Below, piece after piece: positions 23,050-34,783 of a stretch of 64,000 bases of DNA; within the stretch, counting starts at the first letter, position 1, and each line of letters opens with the position of its first letter. The notes beneath the pieces are model-generated. The model ran no database searches. It was not told where the DNA came from and worked only from the letters and a program-made list of their open reading frames with translations. The position numbers and the translations under genes were made by a program. This DNA is from Xylaria sp. FL1777 (taxonomy: Eukaryota; Ascomycota; Sordariomycetes; Xylariales; Xylariaceae). The stretch spans positions 223,018-287,017 of the forward strand of contig MU400562.1 in NCBI GenBank assembly GCA_022578965.1, given 5' to 3'.

Positions 23050-26000
23050 TTACTGAAGCATTGCGTCAAGGCTTTCCCCTAGAACGGTTTCGATTCCCAC
23101 GATCCAACGGTTTGTTTCCCTTTCTACATCCTCATCGTCATCTTCCTGCAATTCGCTAATGTATGGTAACATCTCCGGCAACATAGACAGCCATTCTTCT
23201 CCCAACTTGTCTGTAAGCGCTTGTTGGCACTTTACCACAGCGAGGCGCACGGGCGCGTGCCCAGAACGTAAGTTTTTCAGCAGAGAGCTGTTCAGTTCTT
23301 TCTGGTGTTCTTGAGAGTCCGCCGTCGCTGCTAATTCGACAATAGCGGGGATCAGATCTTTCGCCAAGTCGATTGAGGGTGCATGGCTTAATTGTGATAT
23401 AAGGACGGGTGCAATAGCGTTGAAGTGGGCTGGTGCTTGCCAGAATTCGTCTTGGTCGTGTTCGAAGCATTGCGTTAAAACCTGCAAGGCTTTTCGCCAA
23501 AGCTCGCGTTCGTCTACATTTGTAAGGTCTGCTGTTTTGACTACGCCAGCAGCATTTTCAACAACGTACGTTGCGTAGCTCGTTACTATGGATTTGAGGT
23601 TGCTGAAGAAGGTTAATAGGAAGCCGTATACGCTGAGAAGTCGGAGATTTCTTCCAACAGTCTCCTTCTTTGGCACTGCTGTGGACCATTCCATCAGTTG
23701 AGAGAATACGGGCCGGAAGGCAGCATCATTCAGCTTATAGACCAGCCTGAGTGCAACGTTGTTGACGATTTCCTCGACCTGCCCAATGTGTCTTACAAAT
23801 TCACTGTCAACGTCATTCTGCGAGTGAAGCAGCCTACGAAGGTCAAGGGCGTTGAGGAAGATAGACCACAAGATGGTAACATTCTTCGAGATGTCAGTTT
23901 TCGAATGCTTGTCGATCGCGATTCCTAAGACATTAAGATATTCACGTATAGCCTGTGCCGATAAACTTATTAGTTGATAGTTCTTTTGATTGCTTTGCGG
24001 TGTTCTTACCGTTTGACCTGCATCGGCGTATGTGCTCAAACTCTTTTCCAGAGCTGTGAACATCGTCTTAGCTTCAACTTGTTTGGCAATGAATTGAAGA
24101 CATTGGAGACGAGCATCGTTGGATTCTCTTCCCATCCTCGACTTGGCCGAGGCGCGAGAGACAGCTAATATTCGGCCTAAGTAGGAACCTGACAACATAT
24201 ACGGTAGATATTGCGCGAGCGCTGTAATAAAGGCGTAAGCAGCGTTGTGTAGCTCTTGGAGTCGAGTGCCGTTGGCAAAGCTCTCGGCTATGTAGGAGAG
24301 GGCTCTTGGTATCGCAGATGGGAGCACAGGCACGATGCCGTCTTGAAGGACATCCACCAAGGAAGCCAAGCACAACAGGGCCATGACACGAAGTTGCATG
24401 TCATCTTGGCCGAGGCATTTATCCCCAGCAATAGTGGAGGCAGCAGCCGCCACAGCTTCAGGATCCTTCTTCCCGTATTTCTCCGCAATCTTGTCCACGC
24501 AACCAACAGCGATGTGCTTATATGCAACGTCATCTGACACTCTGATAATTTCTGTAAGCTGCGGCAGGAAGGCAAGTAACGCTGTTCTTGAATTGCCATC
24601 CACCTGGCTCTCTTGGTCGATTCTTATTTCAACAGCCTTCAGTACCTTTCGACGTAGGATTGCATCTGGTCGGTCTAGGAGGGTCTCCACTGCCTTGATA
24701 AACTCTCCGATTGAGAGGAGATTTAAAAGTTTAGAAAGCGCATCGCCGCAGCAATTATATAAAGACTTGCGCTGCTTTAGTGAATCCGCTAAGAGCAACA
24801 AGTCCTCAAGTAGTGTAGAGTACAGCTCGCGGATTTTAGACGCCTCCATGTCGTCTCGCTCAGCTAACTTGCTGATCTGTGTTGTCAATTTTCTGCTCGA
24901 GAGCAAATGCGGGAGCAAGGTCAGCTCGTTTAGACCAATTCTCTCAGGATCGCGTTCACTTTGGTCATTTGTGCCGAGAAGTATAGCAGAGATATTGGGC
25001 CGCGGTTTGAAGATATCTGCAATCAAGTTAAGAAGTTTGATAAGAGACTGTAGCTGGATCTCAACAGTAAAGTAATTAAAAACCTCGGTGGCAAACGACA
25101 TAATCTGGTCAGTAGGGCTATACATGTTGGTAAGCATGCCGAGAAGTGCGAACAGGAACTCCCTAGCGTCAAGTGTTTCTACGAGGGAAACGAACAGGCC
25201 GAGTCTTCGGTGAGAAGGTATATGTTCATAAGCAGTTACAAAGCTGAGAAGTAGCTCTGATGAGCCGGCTAGGGGGTTGACTTTGCCCTTGCGTAGGGAC
25301 TGGATCAATGGAGGCACAACTTCCTTGACTGTCTGATTGATAACATGAGCAGAATAATCGTCACTCTGTCGAAGAACGGAAGTGCCCATTTGCGTGAAAA
25401 TCGGCATCACGCTATTGAGAACTAGATCAGGAGCAACTTTGGCAAGACTTGCAACGAGGAGCAGTGCAGTACTTTGGACGGCAGGACTCGAAGACTTCTG
25501 GATGCAATTGACAAGTAGATCGCCATGCCCGCCGGTACTGTCAATAGTGAGCTCTGTGTTATCTTTGTATGCTGGGACCATGGCTAGTAAGCTTCGAAGC
25601 ACGAGGCTTTGAAGATACCCAAGCTCCGAACCCACCAATACGCGGAAATGTTGAAGCTCTGATAGGGTATTAAAGAGTGCATTAAGTAGTTGGGGATGTT
25701 TTTCAGGATTAGATCCCTCTACTAGTTGTAACACGAAGGTAACTTGCTTTAGCGTTGCACTTATTTCTGGCGTCGCCTGTGTGCCTAGCCCTCGGTGATT
25801 ATCTGAGGAACTAGTCCTCCTTCGTTTACCTGGAGGGGGTTCATCTGCCATCTTAGCGGTTGGCTCCAACGTTTCCAGGAAGTACAATAAGATGTCAGTT
25901 GTAAGTTCGACGTTCCGTAAAAGATCGGTAGCTTCTGCAGAGGCTAGACTGCGGTCATCTGACCAGTCTTTCTGTGTCAACTCAAGCATTTTTTGGGCCA

Positions 26001-28551
26001 CAGTATGCTTTGTCTCCGTTTTCATACTTGACCATAAATCCCGGATGCGAAGGAAAGCAGCATGGAGGAAGCTCTGCCTTAGAAGAAGCTCCTCGGTTTG
26101 GACCGCATGTAGGATGAACTCGATTCCCTCTTTCTCATTTGGTAGAAGTACTTCTAGACTGCTCCGGTCTATTGCCGACTCCTGGATTTTCTCAAGCGAG
26201 CAGAGCCGGCGAGCCGTATCAGCTGACAAGAAAGTCCACTGTTTTAGCATTGGAAGCAGGAGCTGAGTGCGAGATGTTCCTGAGATGCTCTTTACCTGAC
26301 TTAGACATGCCCCGAGACGAAGCTTTAGAATCAAGAGAGGCGAATGAACGACATGTGACGCTAGAAAAGCCAAAATAGAGCGCCGCATACCGTGTGATAG
26401 GCGACTATTCTTGTCGTTCTCAGGCCCGTGGGCGGTACTGCTTGAACCACTACTAAGTGCACTATTCATGATCGCAATAACATAGTCTGCGTTTAACACG
26501 CATTCTTCTAACGAAGGAAGAAGGACCGTGCGAACAAAACTTCGGCAAGTATCGAGGTTCATCCACTCAAGAGCATCGGTTTTATCGTACAAAGTTTCCA
26601 GTCCCCATTTGTGCGCTGAAGCAGTTGTATCAGCGTAGAAGTTGCCTAGGACTGCAATGAGGTCTGCAGCGGCTCGTCGGACCTTTTTAGAAGGGTCATT
26701 CAAAGCTGCTATGCCATATGGGAAGAAAGCCTGATAGTCGACACCAGTGCAATCATCCTGCTTCAAACGATTCTTTGCCATATCAAGAGCGCCAACTCTG
26801 GCTAAAGTCGGATACGGTCCACACCAGATTCTCATGAAAAAGGAGAAGTAAAAAGATTCCCTGCTAGCCTGTTCGCGGTGGAGGGGTGTAATCCTGTCAA
26901 AGATAGCGATATTGCTTGATTCCGCCAGCCCAGACAAGTAAACGGTGCAGAGATCACCAAAGATTTCCAGAGATCTAGATCTTAGGCATGACCCTAGTCC
27001 TTGCGTTTGAAAATTTCCAACTCGTTCAACTGCAGCCTCGAAGCTCTCCGCTTGAGACTGAACATTAGTATTCTCCTCCATCTCAACATCAACTGTCGAC
27101 TGAGCGGGTAGTCGTGGCCGAATTTGTATGCCTAACCTCATCTCTAATTCATCTAGGTCAACCTGTGTGTCATTGATAGCTTGGCGGAAGACATCACGAA
27201 CGTCCGACTCCAATTGAGAAAGCCGGACGATCGTGGCCGCTAGATCCCTTCGAATTTCGCCTTGTTCGTCAACTTGATCGCTGACTCTATAAGCGGCTAA
27301 TAATAGATATTTGAAGATAACCCCGGACTGTTGGCGATTCAGGACGGAGGCAAGAAGAAGTAGCTCAATGAGTGGGAGACCTCTTGAGTTGCCTTTCTTA
27401 TAGATCCGATCTATTAGTGCAAGACACAGACCATTTGCTAACTTCTCTAGGTCATGCTCTTTACCAATATCAGCCAGTAGCTCAGGTAGATTCTGAACTT
27501 TCAATAAGGCCTTTGTGACTTTCGCGGACATTTGTTTTGCGGATCGGCGTTGGGCAAGAACCGAGAGACAGACCAATCCAGGACGCAGGCTCTCCGTGGT
27601 CCATCCAGCAACAAGCTGCTCCATGAGTGCACTGATGGTGCCATCATCTAAGTTACCCTTTGCGACATACACGGTAAGTACCATGTAGCAGGCTATTTGC
27701 AAGCCGGGTACATTGGACATAACTAGAGCATCCCTAATGATAGGCCCTATTAAGCGAAATAAGTCTTCGTCATTGCTTTTTTGTATGGCGCCACGGCCAG
27801 ATCGCATTTTGTCCAACATCCCGTTCACAGCTTCAGTCATTATACCACCCCAGAACGAAATTAATGCGGGATAGTGCTGCTGAGCGCGACATGTATCGAG
27901 AGTATACGTGGATAGCGTGGTGAGGAAGTCAAGCTGATGTATGGCTCGGTGGACTAATACTGCTCGTGGGGGCGACACCAACGACTTCTTGTAAGGATCC
28001 AAGAATTTATAGACTGGCGGAAGATCGCTGGGTAGTATAGAAAGTAAGGTGACAAAAGCTGGGATGGTATGGTATGGCAAAAAAGTCGATAGCAAGGTCG
28101 TTGTATTGTATTCATGGATCCTAGCAGGGATTTAGCAAGCTGCTTGAAGTAGACTTCTGTCTTTCTAAACTCACCTGAATCTCCTGACAAGCCACTCGAT
28201 CGCTTTTATGGTTGGCATGAGTCGCAGACGCGCTCCAGCGAGGTGAAGAAAAGAGTCAACTTTTTTATCAAGCTCGGCGTTCTCGGCAGCAGTCATGTGA
28301 ATGCGATTCTCATCCTGGCTCTGCTCACTAAATATGGTGGTCCCGAAAGGGACAAACCGAGAGTCTAGCTGGCATAGCTCGTCGAAGCCCTCACGACAGA
28401 TGGCATAGAGAGTCTGGAAGCTCTGCGAAGTGGCTACTCGAGGTTCGAAGATCAACGACTTGGAGTGCGCGGCCTTCTGGGCTTTGACGCCGAGGGAGGT
28501 TTTCGAGTTTGCGGCGATTTGCGCCAATTGCGCAGCCAACGCCGTCGCCAT
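23050..28551 (-). CDS. UTP10: U3 snoRNP / small-subunit processome HEAT-repeat protein Utp10
   Basis: Utp10 (human HEATR1) belongs to the t-UTP subcomplex that binds nascent pre-rRNA in the nucleolus. It is needed for 18S rRNA maturation and rDNA transcription. The exons are 28551-28175, 28120-24010 and 23952-23050, giving about 1796 residues, the expected size for the family. The N-terminus MATALAAQLAQIAANSKTSL and the segment IKAIEWLVRRFR-IHEYNT across the first splice join are diagnostic. The rest is alpha-helical HEAT repeat, with the C-terminal segment reading LPEMLPYISELQEDDDEDVE. Intron 1 is 54 nt (gtgagt). The second, 24009-23953, is 57 nt with a good donor (gtaaga), an actaat branch and a cacag acceptor. 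It is stop-free in frame, so its removal is my inference. Confidence 0.92.
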
Positions 28552-29428
28552 TGTGATTTATCCTTGAGAGTTTATCGACATCTGAAGTTGCGGCGTGACA
28601 TTCGAGTGCGACTTGCTGTCGCCCTGCAGAGGAGGAAGAACGTCGACGAAAATACCTAGGTACCCATGCTGATTGCAGGTCTTGACCCAGCAACTTTTTT
28701 CCCACGTTAGGCTTATCGATAAGGATATCTGTTTTGTAGCAACGCCTCCCGTACACTTAATAGCACACTACCTACCCGGTATCTAAGTGACTTCCCCGCC
28801 ATCTTATCATCCTGGTTACCTGCTACCGTACCTACCTAGCCCAAAAAACTCGAGATGGGTACATATGTAGGTACTTGCTTAAGGGGTATGTATGCAAGTA
28901 CCTACCTACTGTACATAAACTATAGGCAGTTACTAAGCTGGGTACAAATATATCTCTTCTCTACCTAATACCTAGTACACAAGGTATCTAGTAAGTACAT
29001 ACTAGGAGACCCCCACATACATGGAGTACCATATATAGATCGGTGGGCATTAACCCGCTACATACCTCGTTACATATACTAGGTAGGTTACATCATACAA
29101 TATCGCTTACTCTAACTGCGCTTATATTATATGTAGATGAGTGAGAACAAACAACCAACAACCAGTTTCGTTCGTGTCTCAATGTGGGCACGTCTTCTGT
29201 TCTGTCTCGTGTATCTAACTACCTAGGTACACTACCTAAGAAGTTAGATAACGTGGTACCCGCGTTAGCGCACTTATCCTTTACCCCTCTATGAATGCCT
29301 GCGCTTGACTTACACTACAAGATCAAGACACGGAACCCGTCTACAATCGCCTGTGAACTGGAACGAACAGTTCCTGTGGATAATCAAATCATACATCATC
29401 CTACCATTGCAGTATAATTCATCCAGAG
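28552..29428. promoter_or_regulatory. Divergent promoter between UTP10 and the GDSL esterase
   Basis: This 877-bp region contains two exact TACCTAGGTA copies (28653-28662, 29220-29229) and many shorter TACCTACC/GGTAGGTA words at 28830-29100. No coding potential is seen. Confidence 0.65.
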
Positions 29429-30717
29429 ATGGCTGTCAGTGTCACTTGTTCTTGTTGTTGTGCTCTGTCAAGTCTAAGTCGTCAAGCTGCTAACCCTCCC
29501 CCAGAAACCATACAACCAAATCGTACTTTTCGGCGACTCCCTTTTTCAGCTTTCTAGCAACATAAACGACGGGTTTTCGTTTCAAGGCGCCCTCCAGCAC
29601 CGTAAGCAGCAGCGTAATAACCCCCCTCAAAATTGAGTCGCGCTAATATGGGTTGTGTAGTTTGCATGCGAGGCCTCGATGTGATCAACAGGGGGTTCTC
29701 AGGCTATAACACCAAAAATGCCTTGGAGTTGCTTCCCCAGATATTCCTCCCCCCTTCCCCTGCCAACCCGCGCATTGAATATTTGGTAAGCTGTGGTGAT
29801 TTCTTACGTGACGGCATATGCTCAAGCTTGTCTTTAGTATGGCCTATACCATGGTGAATAACCACTAATTATACGCTATTGCAGCTCGTCCTCCTCGGTG
29901 CAAATGACGCCTGCTTGTCTACCCCTACCACCACCCAAGGGGTGCCTATTGATCAGTATAAAGAAAACTTGATCAAAAGTAAGTATAACTACGTATTCTG
30001 TCTGCCGCTTAGCTATTGTGGTCACGGGTACGGCTTGTCTATGGGAGTTGACCAGAAGCGTGGTTTTTCTGATACTAAGTCGATCGTAGTTATCACCCAC
30101 GAGCATATCAAGGCTCACAACCCAAAGATTCTATTGGTAACGCCCCCACCTCTTGATGAGATTCAAAGTTTCGTCACCGATATTCAAAAAGGTCACAAGG
30201 AGCCAACCCGAAAGGCTGCTGTCAGCGCTCAATATTCCGAGACGGTTCGCCAGATCGCAGCAGAGCTGTCCGGGGTTGTGCTGGTCGATCTTCAGAAAAC
30301 TCTCATGGAGAAGGCGATTTCCATGACCCCTGATTACGATCCCTCCGGGCCGCCGTTGGGCTACTCCCAGGGAGGCCAGCGTGGTGCTCTAGAACAGCTC
30401 CTTCCAGACGGGTTGCATATGAGCGGCGAGGCATACAAGGTTCTGTTCGATATTGTTAAACCGCATATCTCGCTTCCGGACGACTACTATGTTTACCCAG
30501 ATTGGCAAATCAGTGAGTACCTCGTTGTGGCATTTCTTGTTTCGATTAGATGCGCACCTCCAATTGGACAATAGAGCAGCCACGTTGTCTCACATGTCTC
30601 TACCATATATACGTACATCATACCAATGTGTCTCGACTCCCTAATCACTATTGAGATTATTAGCTAACTAGTCTTACCACAGTGAATCCTAGGAATAGTG
30701 ACAAGATAGCGAACTAG
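29429..30717 (+). CDS. IAH1: GDSL/SGNH esterase, isoamyl acetate-hydrolysing esterase type
   Basis: This SGNH hydrolase resembles yeast Iah1, which cleaves acetate esters. Block I is VLFGDS (catalytic Ser) at the N-terminus, GAND follows, and the Asp/His block DGLHMS lies near the C-terminus. The model has six exons: 29429-29434 (6 nt), 29505-29601, 29661-29785, 29885-29978, 30090-30512 and 30683-30717, giving 259 residues. The introns are 70, 59, 99, 111 and 170 nt. The first has donor gtcagt and a ctgctaac branch. The fourth is 111 nt and stop-free in frame. The last exon is the least certain; reading through its donor would instead end the protein at 30574. The segment RGLDVINRGFSGYNT is typical of the family. 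I see no signal peptide, so it is probably cytosolic. Confidence 0.9.
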
Positions 30718-32409
30718 GTATACATGTGACAGCCTGCAAAGAGACTAGGTACACTGTTCTTCTAATCTATCAATATTGAAAAAAGTTTGAGGAGAGTGGT
30801 TTTGTGCTGGAAACGCGGACGCGGGATGTGTATGACGATGCTCACGAAACTTAGGACTACATGTATAGATTCTCAGCACCAGCGTGTCCTACCAATAGAG
30901 TGTTCACCCCAAGTGATCCAGGAATGTATATTGTCTTAAGTGGTAGTAGGTACCTACCTCTCTACACATTGGTAATGTACTGTTTGTACTAACAGGAAGG
31001 GAATGCCGCTAAGCCAGTAGTGTCCTAGCCAGAAACGGGATGCCTCATACCCCTGTCCGTGTTGCTTGCTTCCAAGATTGGCTGCCCCTGCTACCTATCT
31101 CTTAGCACTTTCTCCAGTCACCTCAGCGATGAGGTTACAGGTAGCGTAGCCTGTGCTTTAGGTAGTTACTGTACCTACATAAGTTTATGTATACTAGGTG
31201 GTGTACATACATGTACGATGTATGTCCATGTACACGTACATGTAGCTTCATGTGCTGCTGTTACATGCTTCGTTAAGTGCACAGTACCTTTTTCGATGTT
31301 GCGAATCTGCGAATCTATGTGTTTTATTTCACAAAAAGTCTTATCACCATCATCATTCGCCGTCATCTCCTCTTGGATCCCAGCTGCTTGGTTTGCAACC
31401 CCTTCCAGTTTGGAGAACTCCAGTCGTCGTCGAATCACCGTGTCCTGAGCCTAGTACGTCACGAATAGAGGCAAATTGACACTGCCTTGTTGTGCCTTGT
31501 ACCATCAATTATCAGTTGCAATCGCGAGACCCGGGTTTACCTTCACATTCACATCTACTACTTACCTGTTTGCCTACTAACCTTGGTCCCTCCGCTGCTT
31601 CCCTGCGTCTCCGCCCGTCTGCCCGTCTGTCCGTCTGCTTGTCTGCCTGCCGGTCTGCCTGTCTCCCTCCCGCGACCTAGATTTATTCTTCCATTTCCTG
31701 CACTGCCTTGTCGTCCTCCCCTTGACGCTGCCGCCGCCGCCATAATCGCCCACCCTCCAAAATAGATTCAACCGACTTATTATACCCAACCCAGCCCACC
31801 AACACTCCGGTTCACGGCTGATTGCTTCCGCCTCCTGCGTCTTTGCAAGTCTTCCCGGTGCTGTGTCAACCGACTCTTAGACGGGAGGGAGAGCCTGTCT
31901 CCCGGATCACCTCGTGACGGTTCCACTACGACATCGTTGGCACCACGATACTCTTGCAACACCGCTTTCTCCTATACCTGCCCTCGGCGAAGGCGTCTGC
32001 GTCGGTCCCCACCCCCTATATAGCTACCACGACTCTACATACGCGCTTTCAAGGTTCCGTGACAAGGAGGGCGGCCTTACAGTCTGCGTTGGCGAAGTGA
32101 CCATTGGGTCCTCTGCGATGAGGAGGTGGTGGCGGACCTCATCGATTGGAAACTCAGGTTCGAGGCCATAGCATTCATTCCTTGACTCCAGATACATCCA
32201 GCTACGCCTCCCTCCGTGCCTGCGAGTGTTGCTTATATCGTTTGCCCTACGCTATGAGCCGTTGTTCCAAGCTCCTCGAACCCCTAGTCCCACGATCCCG
32301 TTGCCATTAGGATTCGTCCAAGTTTCTACAAAGCTCCACACCGTTTCGCTATACCCTGTATCTACCGTCTTGCCCACAGTAATCTATATACTACCAGCCT
32401 GGCGTGGGG
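30718..32409. other. Intergenic region and probable long 5' leader
   Basis: About 1.7 kb. At 31190-31250 there is a cluster of TGTACA/ACATGT words with short palindromes. At about 31600-31675 a pyrimidine-rich tract repeats GTCTG-like units. The last several hundred bases are probably the promoter and 5' untranslated region of the gene starting at 32410. I recognise no protein. Confidence 0.55.
31603..31675. repeat. Imperfect GTCTG(CC)-type pyrimidine repeat
   Basis: About ten degenerate units built on GTCTG, GCCCGTCTG and CTGCCTG follow one another with almost no A. The tract lies upstream of the gene at 32410. Confidence 0.75.
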
Positions 32410-34358
32410 ATGGATCCTCGTTTCCCGGCTACGCGTGAGGAACTTTACAATGTCCAAATGGACGTCAAGCAGATACACATCGTGCAGAATAGCCATGCAG
32501 AACGACTATCCCGCTTAGAGAAACGGCAAGCCGACGATGCTGCCATCAAATCAGCTTGGAATTCTCCTTTTCCCAGTGCGCTGAGTGGCACCCCACAGCA
32601 TGGTAAGCTGTCGTTTATACACTACTTAACAGGAGTAGGACTCTAACATCACCCCTTCGTTTAGGTCCGATACAGATGCCTCCAAACGAAATATTTGATG
32701 ACTTCGAAGAACAGGGTCAGAATCTTTTAGGCAGTCTTCATCTTGACGCTGAAGATGAGCCGACAAGACGAGGTGCGGCATCCAGAGCCAACAGCGTGCG
32801 TTTCGATGAAAGTGCCTTGCAAAGTTCCAGCTGGGCACAGAATGGCCGGCAATCAGGAGATTTCGGTCCCATTCGACCTGGAAGCGGACTAGGTACTCAC
32901 GGAATGATGGAACGTTCAATGTCACATAAGTCAGACGGCAGACACAGCTCAGCCGGACACTCAGTGCATTCAATCCATTCCCATCACTCGGTCGCTTCTG
33001 GGCGAGGAAGTAGTCTAGGCTTAGACACTACATTCACTCCTGGTGGCCACGAAGAAGAATCGCCGGTGGGCATTCCGGAGCCTCCGCCAAGCCTGTTCAT
33101 ATTAGGCTCGGTTCCATCCATCGTTAGGTGCTGGCTGACACCCAATTTTTCTCATGATACTCTCCTGTATGCGGACATATGTACTGGGTCACAAAAGTCT
33201 ATGATTGAATTCTCCTTGATTAAAGACTTGGATCTGGTGGATGATATTCACCGGGACTTGGACGGGGTCTACCGCATTCGGCTGCACGTGTATCTCACGG
33301 AAGCAACTGTATCCCATCCAAACTCGCGGGGTCATAGTCCTGCACCCCAAATGCCAAGTCTGGGATGCACTTTTGAAGTGGCTGGCATGGATCAACCCGA
33401 TATCTCCGATGCAAAGAAAGCGATTCGCATCTTTATAGGCAGCGAGACTCTGAGGGAGCACTCGGCGGATGTTCTTTTCTCGCAGAATCGAATGACCCTA
33501 TATAGCGGTGATCGCGAAAAATTGTCGGTGCCATTCGTACGCCCCGAAGACCATGGAGCATTTAAGAATATTCGTACCATGGCTGTATTCACCGAGAAGC
33601 CCAAGCTGAATGCGACAGCTCGTCCTTTCATTCTTGGCGAGGCAAAAACGCCGTCAGCCAGTAATATCACTTCCGACTCGGTACAAGTCAAAGCGACCGA
33701 AGACGAGCCAGATCTTCACGAAGTAAATACGCCTACATCCGAGCAGGCTAGTCAACAAGCTGCAACTGCAGATGCCAGCACCGTATCTGAGAGCGGTGGC
33801 GAGAGTGAGAGGCTATCCAAGGAGAACAGCATCCATGAACATATTGGCATTAAAGACAGAGATGCACAAACCGAAGCTCAGGAAGCCTCGGGTGATGGCA
33901 CTCGTCGCGCATCAGGAGCAGGCAGTATTTGGAGCTCGTGGCGCCAAGGAACAGCGACCAACGGTAACGATCAAAAGGAGAGTACGCCCTTAAGCGGGTA
34001 CCAGCCAGCAGGGCGGGGGCGCAACATGAAGGTTCTCAAGCCGATGAAATCAGCGTCGTCGTCTTCAGCTCGGACGGGGGCAGCTTATGAGCCGGCACCG
34101 CTGCCCAGGAGCAGTGGGGAGCTACGGCGGAAGAGCCAAACGGTAGCTGAGGGAAGTGCTAGTAACGCAATTCGATGGGAGCAGAAGAGAACGTCAATTA
34201 GTGGAATGGAGATCAAGGCAGTTCCAACACACCGTGAGGTCCGAAGCGTGTCCAATACTCCCAGGACATCGACTAACCCTGTTGGCGGAGCATCGGCTTT
34301 CTCGTGGATGACACCATCAAGCAAGCCGAAGACCCCTACGACTACAGCACCTGATTAG
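32410..34358 (+). CDS. Conserved fungal protein of unknown function, disordered flanks
   Basis: The exons are 32410-32602 and 32665-34358 (62-nt intron, donor gtaagc), giving 628 residues. The ATG at 32410 is chosen over an in-frame GTG at 32404. Residues 1-60 form a probable coiled-coil helix (NVQMDVKQIHIVQNSHAERL). A Ser/His/Gly-rich disordered stretch follows to about residue 200. A compact conserved-looking domain covers about 215-400, with segments SVPSIVRCWLTPNF and LIKDLDLVDDIHRDLDGVYR. This block resembles a beta-rich, retropepsin-like layout, but I do not see a DTG/DSG catalytic triplet. The C-terminal 220 residues are Ser/Thr/Ala-rich and disordered. I recognise the family as widespread in Sordariomycetes but cannot name a function. 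Confidence 0.85.
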
Positions 34359-34783
34359 TTCACTTGGCACACTAGAAGACGATTGATTGATGGTGGCTTT
34401 GGACCGATGCTCTTCAGCCACTTCCCGTACGTTTTGATGGCTTCTCCTAGCTAGCAGTATTGAGTAAAACACAGAAAATCGAATAAAAGTATGTATTTAC
34501 CCAGAAACGGCGCATCGAGACTTGATGCGCATGTGTAAAAATCGCTGCATACTTATATAAGTCTTCATCCTTCCCTCCGTTTTTCGGCTTCGTACACAGC
34601 CGGAAATGATGTAAACACTGCAGCGCTAGCTAAGCTATAGCTAGCTACCTAGGTACCTACCTACCAGTTGACCTACTGTACCTTACGCTTCCTGTGGTAG
34701 CATTGCTGCTTGTTACAACAATTCAAGTTCGCCAGCTCAAGGATCCATAAGCGTATTAAAGCGTATGCGCACGGAATATTGAA
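34359..34783. other. Spacer upstream of THI6
   Basis: These 425 bp hold the 3' region of the preceding gene and the THI6 promoter. An exact TACCTAGGTA copy is at 34646-34655, next to a CTAGCTA-rich stretch. I see no TPP-riboswitch-like arrangement here. Confidence 0.6.

Noticed and set aside
32060..32175. tRNA-like boxes (TTGGCGAAGTGACC and GGTTCGAGGCC)
   Set aside because: No acceptor stem or cloverleaf can be paired around them.
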